A stretch of DNA of 64,000 nucleotides from DTU052 sp050951725 (GTDB lineage: Bacteria > Bacillota > Syntrophomonadia > Syntrophomonadales > DTU052), in contig JBMNJO010000015.1 of assembly GCA_050951725.1 (NCBI GenBank), forward strand, positions 1 through 64,000, given 5' to 3'. Every line of letters starts with the position of its first letter. Within the stretch, counting starts at the first letter, position 1. The notes under the pieces are model-generated. The model was not told the DNA's origin, did not search any database, and was given only the letters and a program-made list of their open reading frames with translations. Below, piece after piece: positions 1-8,848 of the stretch. A program made the position numbers and the translations under genes.

Positions 1-913
1 GCCTCGTCACCAGTGTGGCCTGACAGTGAGGACAGAGGGTATTATTGTCAAAGCCGGCCATGTTGCCTACATATACATATTGGAGGTGTTGTTTGGCAAT
101 CTCACGGGCTATCTTCATGGTTGCCTGAGGGGTAGGGGGGAGATTTACCTTGTAAGCCGGGTAATAGGCGGAAAGGTGCAAGGGTATCGAAGAATCAAGC
201 GCGGCTATCCACCGGGAAAGCTCTTCGATCTCCTCCGGGGTGTCATTCAGTCCGGTAACCAGGAGAGTGGTAACCTCAACATGGGTGCGGCCGACACAGA
301 GCTTAATCGCCTCTTTAACCGGTTCCAGACGTCCATGACAGTTGGTACGGTAGTATTTTTCGGAAAAGGACTTAAGATCGATGTTCATGGCATCTATATA
401 GGGAAGGATCGTTTCCAGGGGCCGGGGGTTGATGTACCCGTTGGTTACCAGGACGTTCCTGAACCCTCCATCCCTGATAACCGGTAACGTGTCCAGCAGG
501 TATTCGTACCACATTAATGGCTCCGAGTAAGTGTAGGCCACTCCGATGGAACCCCGCGACCTGGACTCTTCAGCCAGGCTCAGGAGATCCAGAGGGGAAA
601 AGAACCTGGTGGGCGGGTCCTCATGAGCGATCTGGTAATTCTGGCAGAAACCGCAGGAGAAATTACAGCCAACGGTCCCGACCGAGAGTATGTTTTGGCC
701 CGGGCAGAAGTGATAGAGCGGTTTTTTCTCAATCGGGTCCAGGGCGATTGAGGAATGTTCACCGTAATTGGTGGCATAGAGTGATCCGCCCAGATTGACC
801 CTTACCCGGCAGATCCCTCTTTTCCCGGGCTTTATCCGGCAGTACTGGGGACAGACCTCGCACCGGACACTGGCATCCTCTAATTTTTGGTAATAAGCAA
901 CCTCAGCTTTCAT
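1..913 (-). CDS. amrS: AmmeMemoRadiSam system radical SAM enzyme, 3' end cut by window
   Basis: The gene starts with ATG at 913-911 and runs off the left edge, so only about 304 residues are visible of a family that is usually about 335. It encodes a radical SAM enzyme. The cluster-binding motif GCNFSCGFC (CxxxCxxC) lies near residue 72, preceded by a cysteine-containing N-terminal segment (CEVCPQYCRI). It overlaps the stop of the Memo/AMMECR1 gene by one base (TGATG), so the two are probably translationally coupled. The family is named for co-occurrence with Memo and AMMECR1 proteins. Its substrate is not established here. Family assignment is secure; function is not. Confidence 0.9.
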   Translation of the reverse strand, partial: MKAEVAYYQKLEDASVRCEVCPQYCRIKPGKRGICRVRVNLGGSLYATNYGEHSSIALDPIEKKPLYHFCPGQNILSVGTVGCNFSCGFCQNYQIAHEDPPTRFFSPLDLLSLAEESRSRGSIGVAYTYSEPLMWYEYLLDTLPVIRDGGFRNVLVTNGYINPRPLETILPYIDAMNIDLKSFSEKYYRTNCHGRLEPVKEAIKLCVGRTHVEVTTLLVTGLNDTPEEIEELSRWIAALDSSIPLHLSAYYPAYKVNLPPTPQATMKIAREIAKQHLQYVYVGNMAGFDNNTLCPHCQATLVTR

Positions 914-2310
914 CAGTAGAAACGCCTCACTTCGAATCGTTCCAGATCCAGCTTGGTGCCCCGGGGGATACCGGCCTTTTGCCGGGCGATTTCCACCTGC
1001 TCTTCCGGGGTGTCTATGCCTTCCAGGTCCGGAAGCAGGACTCCTGACCGGCCGCCACTGCGTACAATCACTCCATACCTTTTGGGATCCAGCTGAGAGA
1101 TACTGTCAATGGGCTCCGGCTTGCTCAGGACATCAACCGAATACACCAGGTCCGCCAGTTCCTCCTTCTCAACCGGCAAAAAGCGGTAGTCTTCGGTTCC
1201 GGCGCTAATGGCGTTCTCCCGGATCTCGAGGGCCAGGTTGTCCCGCACTGGCTGCAGGGTGCCTATACATCCGCGCAGTTGGCCATCCTTTTTCAGGGAA
1301 ACGAAAGCGGCCGCGGCATAACTCATCTCCTCCGGCAGCGGTTGCGGCAAGGGCAGCCTCTTTTTCGACTCCACAAAACTCTCCAGTGACCTCCGGGCCC
1401 ACTGGACCAGTACCGACTCCTGCGCCCGCCGTTCCTTCTGGACCCGCTGTTTTTCCTCTATCAGCTGACTGTACAGGCTGGCCACCTGCTTGTCACCAGG
1501 CTCCAAGCCGGCTACCATGTACCCTACCCCGAAGGGGCCCTCATAAGAGAAGACATACGGCTTATAGTCATACCCGTCCAGGCTGCCCATCATGATGACC
1601 AGGGAGCGGTAGCCGCATTCCCCGGCATTATCCCGCAGTTCTGCCGGCATTCTGAGCAGTTCCATGGTCTGGCCCCGACTGATCAGTTCCTTCACCTGCT
1701 GGTCAAATACCGGCCCATCCGGGTGGAAAGTGTAGGGACCATCACTCTTCAAGCGGTGGGACATGTCACCTGATGCCAGGACCACCACCTTAAGCCCCAG
1801 TTCATCAGCAGCCTCCCGGATCAGCATGCCGAACCGGTACAGTTCCGGGAGGGAAATCATGCCATAACTGATCGCAAGCAGAGGGATATCCTTTAGGCCC
1901 GCCTCTTCCAGGTAATGCAGGGGCACTATTATCCCGTGGTCCAGGTCAGGGTTCAAGCGGTGCTTGTCCTCGGCACTGGTAATCGCAACCACCGGAATGT
2001 GATCAGCCCCGGCCCTGATCTGCAAAACCTCCAGGAACTCCAGGCTGTTGGGATGGTGATAAACCAGCCTGCTCTGCCCAAACTGGCCCAGGTTGCCCGT
2101 GAGCTGAGGGTTACCCAGTATTGATATGGCATCTCGAAATATGTTCCCATGGGGAGTGATCACCACCAAAACATCAGGAGACCTGCGGGCAATCTCTCTG
2201 GCCAGCTGTTGCATACCCTCCACCGTCTTTGTAACCTGTTGTAATTCCCGCCCCCCAATCTGCGGAATCATCAAAGGGGGGTGCGGGGCCAAAGCCCCGT
2301 ACACGATCAT
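913..2310 (-). CDS. AmmeMemoRadiSam system protein B-A fusion (Memo-like dioxygenase fold plus AMMECR1)
   Basis: This 465-residue protein has two domains. Residues about 1-270 form a Memo-like domain of the class III extradiol dioxygenase superfamily, starting MIVYGALAPHPPL and carrying conserved His and Asp residues. Residues about 295-465 form an AMMECR1 domain with its hallmark LRGCIG motif. In many genomes these are separate genes; here they are fused. The start overlaps the cwlD stop by 4 bp and the stop overlaps amrS by 1 bp, giving a tight cwlD-amrBA-amrS unit. The molecular role is unknown; a redox or metal-dependent modification together with AmrS is inference from co-occurrence. Confidence 0.9.
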   Translation of the reverse strand: MIVYGALAPHPPLMIPQIGGRELQQVTKTVEGMQQLAREIARRSPDVLVVITPHGNIFRDAISILGNPQLTGNLGQFGQSRLVYHHPNSLEFLEVLQIRAGADHIPVVAITSAEDKHRLNPDLDHGIIVPLHYLEEAGLKDIPLLAISYGMISLPELYRFGMLIREAADELGLKVVVLASGDMSHRLKSDGPYTFHPDGPVFDQQVKELISRGQTMELLRMPAELRDNAGECGYRSLVIMMGSLDGYDYKPYVFSYEGPFGVGYMVAGLEPGDKQVASLYSQLIEEKQRVQKERRAQESVLVQWARRSLESFVESKKRLPLPQPLPEEMSYAAAAFVSLKKDGQLRGCIGTLQPVRDNLALEIRENAISAGTEDYRFLPVEKEELADLVYSVDVLSKPEPIDSISQLDPKRYGVIVRSGGRSGVLLPDLEGIDTPEEQVEIARQKAGIPRGTKLDLERFEVRRFY

Positions 2311-3053
2311 GGTATTGCCTCCTTTCCTGAATACTTAACCAATCCTGACATGATGGCATAAGCTATCCTGGTCTGGTAAAGTTCATCCATCAGCATTCGT
2401 TCCTCGCGAGGATTGGAAATAAAGCCAACTTCAATGATTACTGTCGGCATTGTTGTTTTCTCCATTATATAGAAAACACCCTCTTTAGCCTTGCGTTTAT
2501 TATTCCCCAGAATACGAACCATCTCATCCTGAATGCAGTTGGCCAGGACTTTGCTCTGCGGGCTGTTGGCGTAATAAAAGGTCTGGGCACCATACCATCT
2601 CGGCGATGGATCCGCATTGGTGTGGATGGACAGGTACAGATCCGCGTCTACCTCTTCGGCTATGGCTACCCGCTGGGAGAGGTCGCGCCGCTTCTTCTGA
2701 ATGAGGCTCCCCTGCATATCACCAGAGAGGTCAGTATCTGTTTCCCTGGTCATAACCACCATGGCTCCCGCCTGGCTCAAGGCCCGAGCCAGTTTCTTGG
2801 ATATAGCCAGGGTAATCTCCTTTTCCGGGGTTTTGGTCTGTCTGCCAACCGCCCCTGAATCAATCCCCCCGTGTCCTGGATCAACCACGATGACCTGACC
2901 GGCAATACCATACGACAATGTGCTTATATCCGGCTCAGCCCCGGCATAGAGTCTCCCCGCCAACAAGGCCAGCATAGCTGCCACTACCAGGAACACTTTG
3001 GTTTTTCTCCATGAAAGAGTCCACCACCGCAAGCTTTTCCACTCCCTTCCCAT
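2307..3053 (-). CDS. cwlD: N-acetylmuramoyl-L-alanine amidase, CwlD type
   Basis: The product is a 248-residue Amidase_3 zinc amidase that cleaves the amide bond between muramic acid and the stem peptide. An N-terminal hydrophobic anchor (about residues 17-36) is followed by VDPGHGGIDSGAVG, a zinc-binding SIHTNAD motif and the EVGFISN motif with the catalytic Glu. Length and layout match CwlD, which makes muramic-delta-lactam in the spore cortex. That supports a spore-forming host, although other single-domain Amidase_3 enzymes look similar. It is the first gene of the cwlD-amrBA-amrS unit and diverges from the plus-strand amidohydrolase. Confidence 0.85.
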   Translation of the reverse strand: MGREWKSLRWWTLSWRKTKVFLVVAAMLALLAGRLYAGAEPDISTLSYGIAGQVIVVDPGHGGIDSGAVGRQTKTPEKEITLAISKKLARALSQAGAMVVMTRETDTDLSGDMQGSLIQKKRRDLSQRVAIAEEVDADLYLSIHTNADPSPRWYGAQTFYYANSPQSKVLANCIQDEMVRILGNNKRKAKEGVFYIMEKTTMPTVIIEVGFISNPREERMLMDELYQTRIAYAIMSGLVKYSGKEAIP

Positions 3054-3164
3054 GAGTGAGGCCAGAATTCAATTATTAGTTTATATGCCGGTGAATGTAA
3101 CTTTATAAAAGGGTAAGGGGAGGTTTAAAATATTTCCATTCACAAATATCTGGCAGGCATTATG

Positions 3165-3170
3165 TATAAT
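3165..3170 (+). promoter_or_regulatory. Putative sigma-A -10 box for the amidohydrolase gene
   Basis: TATAAT occurs in the divergent intergenic region about 90 bases before the plus-strand amidohydrolase. A TTCACA lies 20 bp upstream, longer than the usual 17-bp spacing, so only the -10 element is convincing. Confidence 0.4.
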
Positions 3171-3260
3171 CATGTGGAACCCTTTTATCGATCCTCTGCT
3201 TCACAAAGAGATCATAATTGAACAACTTTTTGTTGGAAGCAGTTTTTGGAGGTGCTTGTT

Positions 3261-4142
3261 TTGAATGAAAAGAATGGCGGAAACGGCCTGCTGTCTCCCC
3301 GTCACAGAATCGATGCCCATGTCCATATAATGACCCATCGCCGGGTAAGAGGCGGGATCAAGTGGGTCCGCCCGGTAGCCCCGGACTATGAGAACCTGAG
3401 CCTCGATGTAACTATGGAGGAACTCCTCGACCACCTGGAGGAGGTGGGGGTGGAGGCCTTCTTTAATTTCTTCTATCCATTGAAACCCGGAGAGAGTGGA
3501 GAAATCAACCAGTGGCACCGTAACTTCGCGGACGGCTGCCCCAAAGCCATTCCCTTTGCCTCGCTTCATGCGGGTGATGAGGACAAAGCGGCTCTAATCA
3601 GCCGGGCCATGGACCAGCAGCATTTTGTCGGATTTAAATTCCATCCCTACATACAGGGCTTTTCTGTCCTGGACGATCGGCTGACCCGGGTCTTCGAAGA
3701 ATTACAGGAACGGCAGTGCCCGGTGGTCATCCATACCGGTTTCGCTGAGTTTTATCAGCGTCCATCCATGGTGGGGGATACCAAGGAACTGCTGCGGCGC
3801 TACCCGCGGCTGCACCTGGTGGTGGCTCACATGCTCTACCCCGACCTGCCTCTGGAAGACTGGCCGGCTCTCCTGGATGAGTATCCTGACCTCTATCTGG
3901 ACACAACCAACACTCTGGTCTACTGCCAACCCGGCACTCCCGACAGCGAAAGCCTGCAGAAGCTTATTGCCTCACACAGCCCCCGGCTGGTTTTTGGCAC
4001 CGACTTCCCCATGGGTACCCTGTACCCCACCGGAAAGCTGCATGACATCGCCGCCAGGCTATGCCCGGACCAGGACAGTCTGGATAACCTGATGTGGCGC
4101 ACCGCCTGCCGCATCATAGGAAAAGACCTGTTCGGAGACTAG
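3261..4142 (+). CDS. Amidohydrolase-family (metal-dependent TIM-barrel) hydrolase
   Basis: This is a protein of about 293 residues in the amidohydrolase_2 class. The N-terminal DAHVHIM motif supplies metal-binding histidines, a central GFKFHPY carries a lysine, VIHTGF supplies a histidine, and GTDFPMG near the C-terminus carries the metal-binding Asp. TTG at 3261 was chosen as start because GGAGG at 3248-3252 is well placed 8 bases upstream; an in-frame TTG at 3246 would overlap that site. It is one of few plus-strand genes and stands alone. The substrate cannot be read from sequence. Confidence 0.8.
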   Translation: MNEKNGGNGLLSPRHRIDAHVHIMTHRRVRGGIKWVRPVAPDYENLSLDVTMEELLDHLEEVGVEAFFNFFYPLKPGESGEINQWHRNFADGCPKAIPFASLHAGDEDKAALISRAMDQQHFVGFKFHPYIQGFSVLDDRLTRVFEELQERQCPVVIHTGFAEFYQRPSMVGDTKELLRRYPRLHLVVAHMLYPDLPLEDWPALLDEYPDLYLDTTNTLVYCQPGTPDSESLQKLIASHSPRLVFGTDFPMGTLYPTGKLHDIAARLCPDQDSLDNLMWRTACRIIGKDLFGD

Positions 4143-4152
4143 AACAGGAAAA

Positions 4153-4233
4153 TGCATCATGGGGACAGTCCCCATGATGCAGTCCCAATTATTCTGGCGC
4201 GCCAGAATAATTCAGTAAGGTGTCCCCGAAATA
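4153..4233. repeat. Composite palindromic repeat (family A palindrome, 26-bp palindrome, half of family B)
   Basis: A 29-bp near-perfect palindrome (TGCATCATGGGGAC, a central A, and its complement) lies at 4153-4181. A second 26-bp perfect palindrome centred on GGCGCGCC lies at 4187-4212. The end GGTGTCCCCGAAAT at 4219-4232 equals one end of the family B palindrome found at 25347 and 54739. So two repeat families are joined here, just after the amidohydrolase stop. Confidence 0.85.
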
Positions 4234-4275
4234 GAAAAGGCTCAAGCATCGCTTCTTGTTCGATGTTTGAGCCTT
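4234..4275 (-). terminator. Rho-independent terminator of rpoN
   Basis: A 15-bp stem with arms at 4237-4251 and 4261-4275 (one mismatch) and a 9-base loop lies just past the rpoN stop. On the minus strand it is followed by CTTTTCTATTT. Confidence 0.75.
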
Positions 4276-4330
4276 ATTGGTGAGCAAATCTGCCGACTGT
4301 ACCTATGAGACCGGTCCCTCCATTTCAGTG

Positions 4331-5719
4331 TTAATACCTTTTCCGCTTCGCGGTTGATTCAATACCCATTTCCATGCGGTACTTGGCAACAGTCCGGCGG
4401 GAGATCTGGATACCTTTGCTGCAGAGTTTGTCCGCTATCTGCTGGTCACTGTAAGGGTTATGAGCATCCTCCTCAAGTATCAGCTCTTTCAGCACGCGCT
4501 TGATGCTGCGCGATGAATAACGGGTTCCATGCCGCGAATCCAGCCCGCTGCAGAAGAAATACTTTAACTCGAATACCCCTTGTGGGGTTTGAATGTACTT
4601 GTTGTTGGTGACCCGGCTGATGGTTGACTCATGAACCCCCACCTGGGTAGCAATCTGCTTGAGATTAAGGGGTTTCATGTATTTGATGCCCTTTTCCAGG
4701 AATTCGCGCTGGGCTTCCACCAGGCATTTGGCAGTGTTGTAGAGTGTCATCCGCCGCTGTTCGATACTCTTTATCAGCCAAATGGCCGAATTAATCCGGT
4801 CATCAACATACTTGCGGGTCTCGTTGTTTAACAGGCCCGGCTGCCGCAGCATTTCCTGGTACATGGGACTGATCATAAGCCGCGGAGAATTGCCGTCGTT
4901 TACCAGAATCACATACTCGTCATTAACCTTCTCCACGGTGACGTCAGGGACCAGGTAACGCACATCGCCGCCGCTGGCATACTGTCTGCCCGGTTTGGGA
5001 TCCAGGGTCCTGATCAGGTCCGCTATCTCCTGCACCTCAACTACCGTCATTTTCAGGGTGGCTGCGATCTTGGCCAGACGTCCCCGGGCCAGGTCTCCCA
5101 GGTAATTACGAACAATTCGCTCTACCTCCGGAGACAGCCGGCCGAGCTGGGTCAACTGAATCAGCAAACACTCCGATAGATCGCGGGCTCCGACGCCGTA
5201 AGGCTCAAAGGCCTGGATTACCTTCAGTATCTCGGCTACCTGCATAACGCTCACATTCAGGGTGGCCGCTGCCTCTTCCAGGCTGATACGGAGGTAACCA
5301 TTATCGTCAATCGAACCGATAAGGAACCCACCGATGCGCTGGTCTTCTTCCCGGTTCAACACAATGTGCATCTGAAACTGGAGGTGTTCATGCAGGGTGG
5401 GTGCTAAGGCCTTATGCTGCTGATTATACTGCCTTTCTTCCTCATGCCGGCCAGTATAACCCAGGTCACTCCGGTCAAGGAAATACTCCCACCACTCCAT
5501 GTCCGACTGGGAATCCTCTTCAATCTCACCCACCATATCTCCTTCAGGGCGGTCATCCTCTTCCTTGAGTTCCAGGACCGGATTCTCGTCGATCTCCTGT
5601 TGCAGATATTCAGACAGTTCCAGGGAAGACATCTGGAGAATGGCAATGGCCTGCCGAAGCTCTGGAGTAATCAGAAGCTTTTGTTGTTGTTCAAGATGTA
5701 AATCATGAATAAGCCGCAT
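4331..5719 (-). CDS. rpoN: RNA polymerase sigma-54 factor
   Basis: The 462-residue product has the three sigma-54 regions. A glutamine-rich region I (residues about 8-50, LEQQQKLLITPELRQAI) is followed by an acidic region II, then the core-binding and DNA-binding domains, ending in the RpoN box SRRTVAKYR near residue 447. It directs core polymerase to -24/-12 promoters and needs an AAA+ enhancer-binding protein, none of which is in this window. It follows whiA at about 60 bases and has its own terminator. Length is normal for Firmicutes. Confidence 0.97.
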   Translation of the reverse strand: MRLIHDLHLEQQQKLLITPELRQAIAILQMSSLELSEYLQQEIDENPVLELKEEDDRPEGDMVGEIEEDSQSDMEWWEYFLDRSDLGYTGRHEEERQYNQQHKALAPTLHEHLQFQMHIVLNREEDQRIGGFLIGSIDDNGYLRISLEEAAATLNVSVMQVAEILKVIQAFEPYGVGARDLSECLLIQLTQLGRLSPEVERIVRNYLGDLARGRLAKIAATLKMTVVEVQEIADLIRTLDPKPGRQYASGGDVRYLVPDVTVEKVNDEYVILVNDGNSPRLMISPMYQEMLRQPGLLNNETRKYVDDRINSAIWLIKSIEQRRMTLYNTAKCLVEAQREFLEKGIKYMKPLNLKQIATQVGVHESTISRVTNNKYIQTPQGVFELKYFFCSGLDSRHGTRYSSRSIKRVLKELILEEDAHNPYSDQQIADKLCSKGIQISRRTVAKYRMEMGIESTAKRKRY

Positions 5720-5778
5720 TGCTTTATCACCCTCTGTTATTTTTCGACATTAAAACCTTCAATTCCTGCCTTACTAAA

Positions 5779-6714
5779 TCATAATAACCCTTCAGACAGT
5801 TGCTCTAGTTTTTTCATGCGATACGCCACCCCGGACTTGCTCAAGGGCGGGCTCAGCATCTCCCCCAACTCCTTTAAACTGGAATCGGGATAATCAAGCC
5901 GGAGAACCGCCAACTCCCGCAGGTTCTCGGGCAGGCCCTCAACAGTATATCTGTCAATTAACCGGCGGATGTTCTCCACCTGTCTCCAGGAGGCCTCCAG
6001 AGTCTTTTCCAGGTTGGCCGTCTCACAGTTCACCTGCCGGTTGACCTGGTTCTTCATGGATTTATAAACCCGTACGTTCTCGAACTCCAGCAGAGCATAG
6101 TTGGCCCCGATCAACCGGATAAAATCCACAATCTGGTCTGAATCCTTGAGATAAAGCAGAAACGTTTTTTTGCGTTCTGTCAGACGGAGTTTAATCCCCA
6201 GGCTCTCGCCAACCCGCTGCACTGACCTGGCCAGTTCGTAAGTGGGGAAAACCATTTCCAGGTGGTATGACCCCCCGGGCTTGCTGACCGAACCACGTGC
6301 CAGGAATACCCCTCGCATATAAGTGCGTTTGCAGCATCGTTTCCGTACTATTCCCCGTTCCACCCCGTATACCAGGTGGTTTTCATCATCGATAATCCCC
6401 AGTTCATTCAGTATGGTTATATGCTGCTCATCCAAATGTGCATTAACCAGATAATACCGGTTGGTATTAAAACGCCGTTTGGTTTCCATAACAACCGTAA
6501 GCGGAAACTCAAACAAAGCCTTGAACAATTTAAAGGACTTGCGGGCAATACCGGCGTTTTCAGTGGTGATGCACAGGGTCTTGCGGTTGTTGCCGGTCAG
6601 TTCCAGCCTGCCGTTCAGCCGCAAGAGAGCGGACAACTCAGCCACCTGGCAGCACCTGTTGCCCGGTACAACCCGGGCCAGTTCATTCTTGGTTTCACCT
6701 GAAAAACTGCTCAC
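5779..6714 (-). CDS. whiA: DNA-binding protein WhiA
   Basis: This 311-residue protein has the WhiA layout: an N-terminal LAGLIDADG-like homing-endonuclease fold without catalytic residues, and a C-terminal helix-turn-helix (SLKELGEMLSPPLSKSGVAY, residues about 275-295). In Firmicutes WhiA influences cell division and chromosome segregation. Its start overlaps the yvcK stop by 4 bp, in the conserved order rapZ-yvcK-whiA. Confidence 0.96.
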   Translation of the reverse strand: MSSFSGETKNELARVVPGNRCCQVAELSALLRLNGRLELTGNNRKTLCITTENAGIARKSFKLFKALFEFPLTVVMETKRRFNTNRYYLVNAHLDEQHITILNELGIIDDENHLVYGVERGIVRKRCCKRTYMRGVFLARGSVSKPGGSYHLEMVFPTYELARSVQRVGESLGIKLRLTERKKTFLLYLKDSDQIVDFIRLIGANYALLEFENVRVYKSMKNQVNRQVNCETANLEKTLEASWRQVENIRRLIDRYTVEGLPENLRELAVLRLDYPDSSLKELGEMLSPPLSKSGVAYRMKKLEQLSEGLL

Positions 6715-7964
6715 TCCAGCCAGTTCAGCCCCTTTCTCTCATAGACTATTCTCATCAGGGTTCTGGCCAGGGCTTCCGAATCATGCCAGGCCACATCTTC
6801 CTGACCCAGAAGCGAGTCTCTTATACACTTAACCCCCCGTTCGGCCAGTTCCCGCTGGTCAAACGTTACCGGGTCCGCATCTTCCAGACGGTAACGTGAA
6901 GCCCGTTCCTTGTCCACCGGAGCATCATTTACCACCACATATTCAATATGGCCGGGTCCAATATGCCGGGCCACCGCATCCAGGTGATCAGTGGCCGTAA
7001 AACCGGCCGTCTCACCGGGTTGGGTCATTATATTGACCACAAATATGCGGACCGCCCGGGTTGAACGCAGGGCCTCACCTATCTCCGGAACCAGGAGGTT
7101 GGGGATGATACTGGTAAACAAACTCCCCGGTCCTAAAACCACCGCATCAGCCTCACGGATCGCCTTAACTGCATCAGGCACCGCCCGGCAGTTGGGGGGA
7201 TCCAGGAATACCTCTTTGATTGGTTTGCCCGCCCCCGCGATGGAGGTCTGTCCCATCACTACCGTCCCGTCCATCATGGCAGCACCCAGAACCGTCAGCT
7301 CCACCGTAGCCGGTAAGACCCGGCCCTGCACTGCCAGGACCTTGCTGACCTCGGTTATAGCCCCGATGAAGTCACCGGTGATATCAGTCAGGGCGGTGAT
7401 TAACAGGTTCCCCAGGCTGTGTCCCCGGATGCCTTCTCCTTCTGTAAAACGGTGCTCGAATACCCGGTCCATCAGGTTCTCGGTTTGGGCCAGGGCCACC
7501 AGACACCTGCGGATATCACCCGGCGGCAGCATGCCCATCTCCCGAATCCTGCCGGAACTACCTCCGTCATCGGTCACCGCAACCACCGCAGTAATGTTAT
7601 TGGAGTAGTTCTTCAGACCTTTCAGCAAGACGGAGAGCCCGGTGCCTCCTCCAATCACCACAATGCGGGGTCCTCTTTTTTTCTGTGAGTCCTTGCGCAA
7701 ATAGTCGTAAATATTGACTGAGGTTAACGAGGAGACAATGTCGATTACTCCCCGGGAACCTCTTATGAAGCCCCATAAGGCCATGCCTATCCCAGCCAAC
7801 GACAGTATAATACCCTGGCCAAGTGATATAAAGGTTAAATCAAAGTAGTAGAGGTTGATTATGCCAACCAGGCCGGCCACCAATACAAAAAGTCCCAACC
7901 CCATAAATAGAAACCACTTCTGGGCCCGGGCAAATACCCAAAACCACCACAGAGATCTTCTCAT
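6711..7964 (-). CDS. yvcK: YvcK/CofD-like gluconeogenesis factor
   Basis: The product is a 417-residue UDP-sugar-binding YvcK-family protein. Two N-terminal membrane helices (about residues 15-65) precede the CofD-like domain with VVIGGGTGLSVLL and AVTDDGGSSGRIREMG, and GPGSLFTSIIPNL lies further on. Bacillus YvcK, without membrane helices, is needed for growth on gluconeogenic carbon and for cell shape. The membrane-anchored form is common in Clostridia. It lies 8 bases from rapZ and overlaps whiA by 4 bp. Confidence 0.95.
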   Translation of the reverse strand: MRRSLWWFWVFARAQKWFLFMGLGLFVLVAGLVGIINLYYFDLTFISLGQGIILSLAGIGMALWGFIRGSRGVIDIVSSLTSVNIYDYLRKDSQKKRGPRIVVIGGGTGLSVLLKGLKNYSNNITAVVAVTDDGGSSGRIREMGMLPPGDIRRCLVALAQTENLMDRVFEHRFTEGEGIRGHSLGNLLITALTDITGDFIGAITEVSKVLAVQGRVLPATVELTVLGAAMMDGTVVMGQTSIAGAGKPIKEVFLDPPNCRAVPDAVKAIREADAVVLGPGSLFTSIIPNLLVPEIGEALRSTRAVRIFVVNIMTQPGETAGFTATDHLDAVARHIGPGHIEYVVVNDAPVDKERASRYRLEDADPVTFDQRELAERGVKCIRDSLLGQEDVAWHDSEALARTLMRIVYERKGLNWLE

Positions 7965-7972
7965 ACTCCGCT

Positions 7973-8848
7973 TTACCTGTATTTCTCGAGGTCACGGTGT
8001 TTGATGATGGTACGGTATCCCATCTCCCGCACCGCACGACCTACGTAATCTGCGACCACCACCGAACGGTGCTGACCGCCGGTACAGCCAATGGCCATTA
8101 CCAGGTTCGACTTGCCCTCTTTCACGTAGTGAGGCAGGAGGAACTTGAGAAAGTACATCAGCCGACGCAGGAAAGACCTGGTCAGCCGGGGTTCCATAAC
8201 GTAACTTATGACGCCCGGATCCTGGCCTGTTTGGTGGGAGAGTTCATCAATGTACTTTGGATTGGGAAGAAACCGGACATCAAATACCAGGTCAGAATCA
8301 AGGGGCAGTCCGAATTTAAAGCCAAAGGAGAAGACCGTGACGGTGATCAGACCCTCTTCCCCTTCCGAGTAAAGCCGGACCAGTTCCTCTTTCAGCTGGT
8401 GAACATTGAGGTTGGTGGTATCAATTATGGTATCTGCCTGCCCCCGCAGTTCCTCCAGCATCTCCTTCTCCAGCTTGATAGCTTCCGGGAGTGCCCTGTT
8501 CTGCTGGAGCGGGTGCCGGCGGCGTGATTCCTTGAACCTTCGTATGAGTACATTGTCTCCAGCCTCCAGGAACAGGATGTTGTAGTTCACACCCTGAACG
8601 GCCAGTTCCTCCAGGGCCCGGGAGAGGTCATTAAAGAACCTGCCTCCCCGCACATCCACGACAAAGGCTACATGCTTGACCCCTTCCGACTGGCTGCTCA
8701 GTTCCGTGAATTTCGGTATCAGAGCTGGCGGCAGGTTGTCAACGCAGAAATAACCCAGGTCCTCCAAACAGTTGGCTGCCTGGGTTTTACCTGCTCCGGA
8801 GAGCCCGGTAATTACCAGTGCTTTGATTGCTTCCTTTTTCCGGTCCAT
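7973..8848 (-). CDS. rapZ: RNase adapter / nucleotide-binding protein RapZ (YvcJ)
   Basis: This 291-residue P-loop protein has Walker A GLSGAGKT near residue 18, the conserved GYFCVDNLPP, and the C-terminal GCTGGQHRSV signature. Proteobacterial RapZ controls amino-sugar synthesis via RNase E; Bacillus YvcJ binds and hydrolyses nucleotides and affects competence. The first 37 bases overlap the end of the PHP gene upstream, and yvcK follows, so all are probably co-transcribed. Confidence 0.96.
   Translation of the reverse strand: MDRKKEAIKALVITGLSGAGKTQAANCLEDLGYFCVDNLPPALIPKFTELSSQSEGVKHVAFVVDVRGGRFFNDLSRALEELAVQGVNYNILFLEAGDNVLIRRFKESRRRHPLQQNRALPEAIKLEKEMLEELRGQADTIIDTTNLNVHQLKEELVRLYSEGEEGLITVTVFSFGFKFGLPLDSDLVFDVRFLPNPKYIDELSHQTGQDPGVISYVMEPRLTRSFLRRLMYFLKFLLPHYVKEGKSNLVMAIGCTGGQHRSVVVADYVGRAVREMGYRTIIKHRDLEKYR

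Noticed and set aside
4153..4233. CRISPR array
   Set aside because: The repeats are single palindromes spread over the window, not evenly spaced with unique spacers, and there are no cas genes.
7997..8527. 176-residue plus-strand frame opposite rapZ
   Set aside because: It is the antisense frame of rapZ, whose motifs are clear on the minus strand; no family features.
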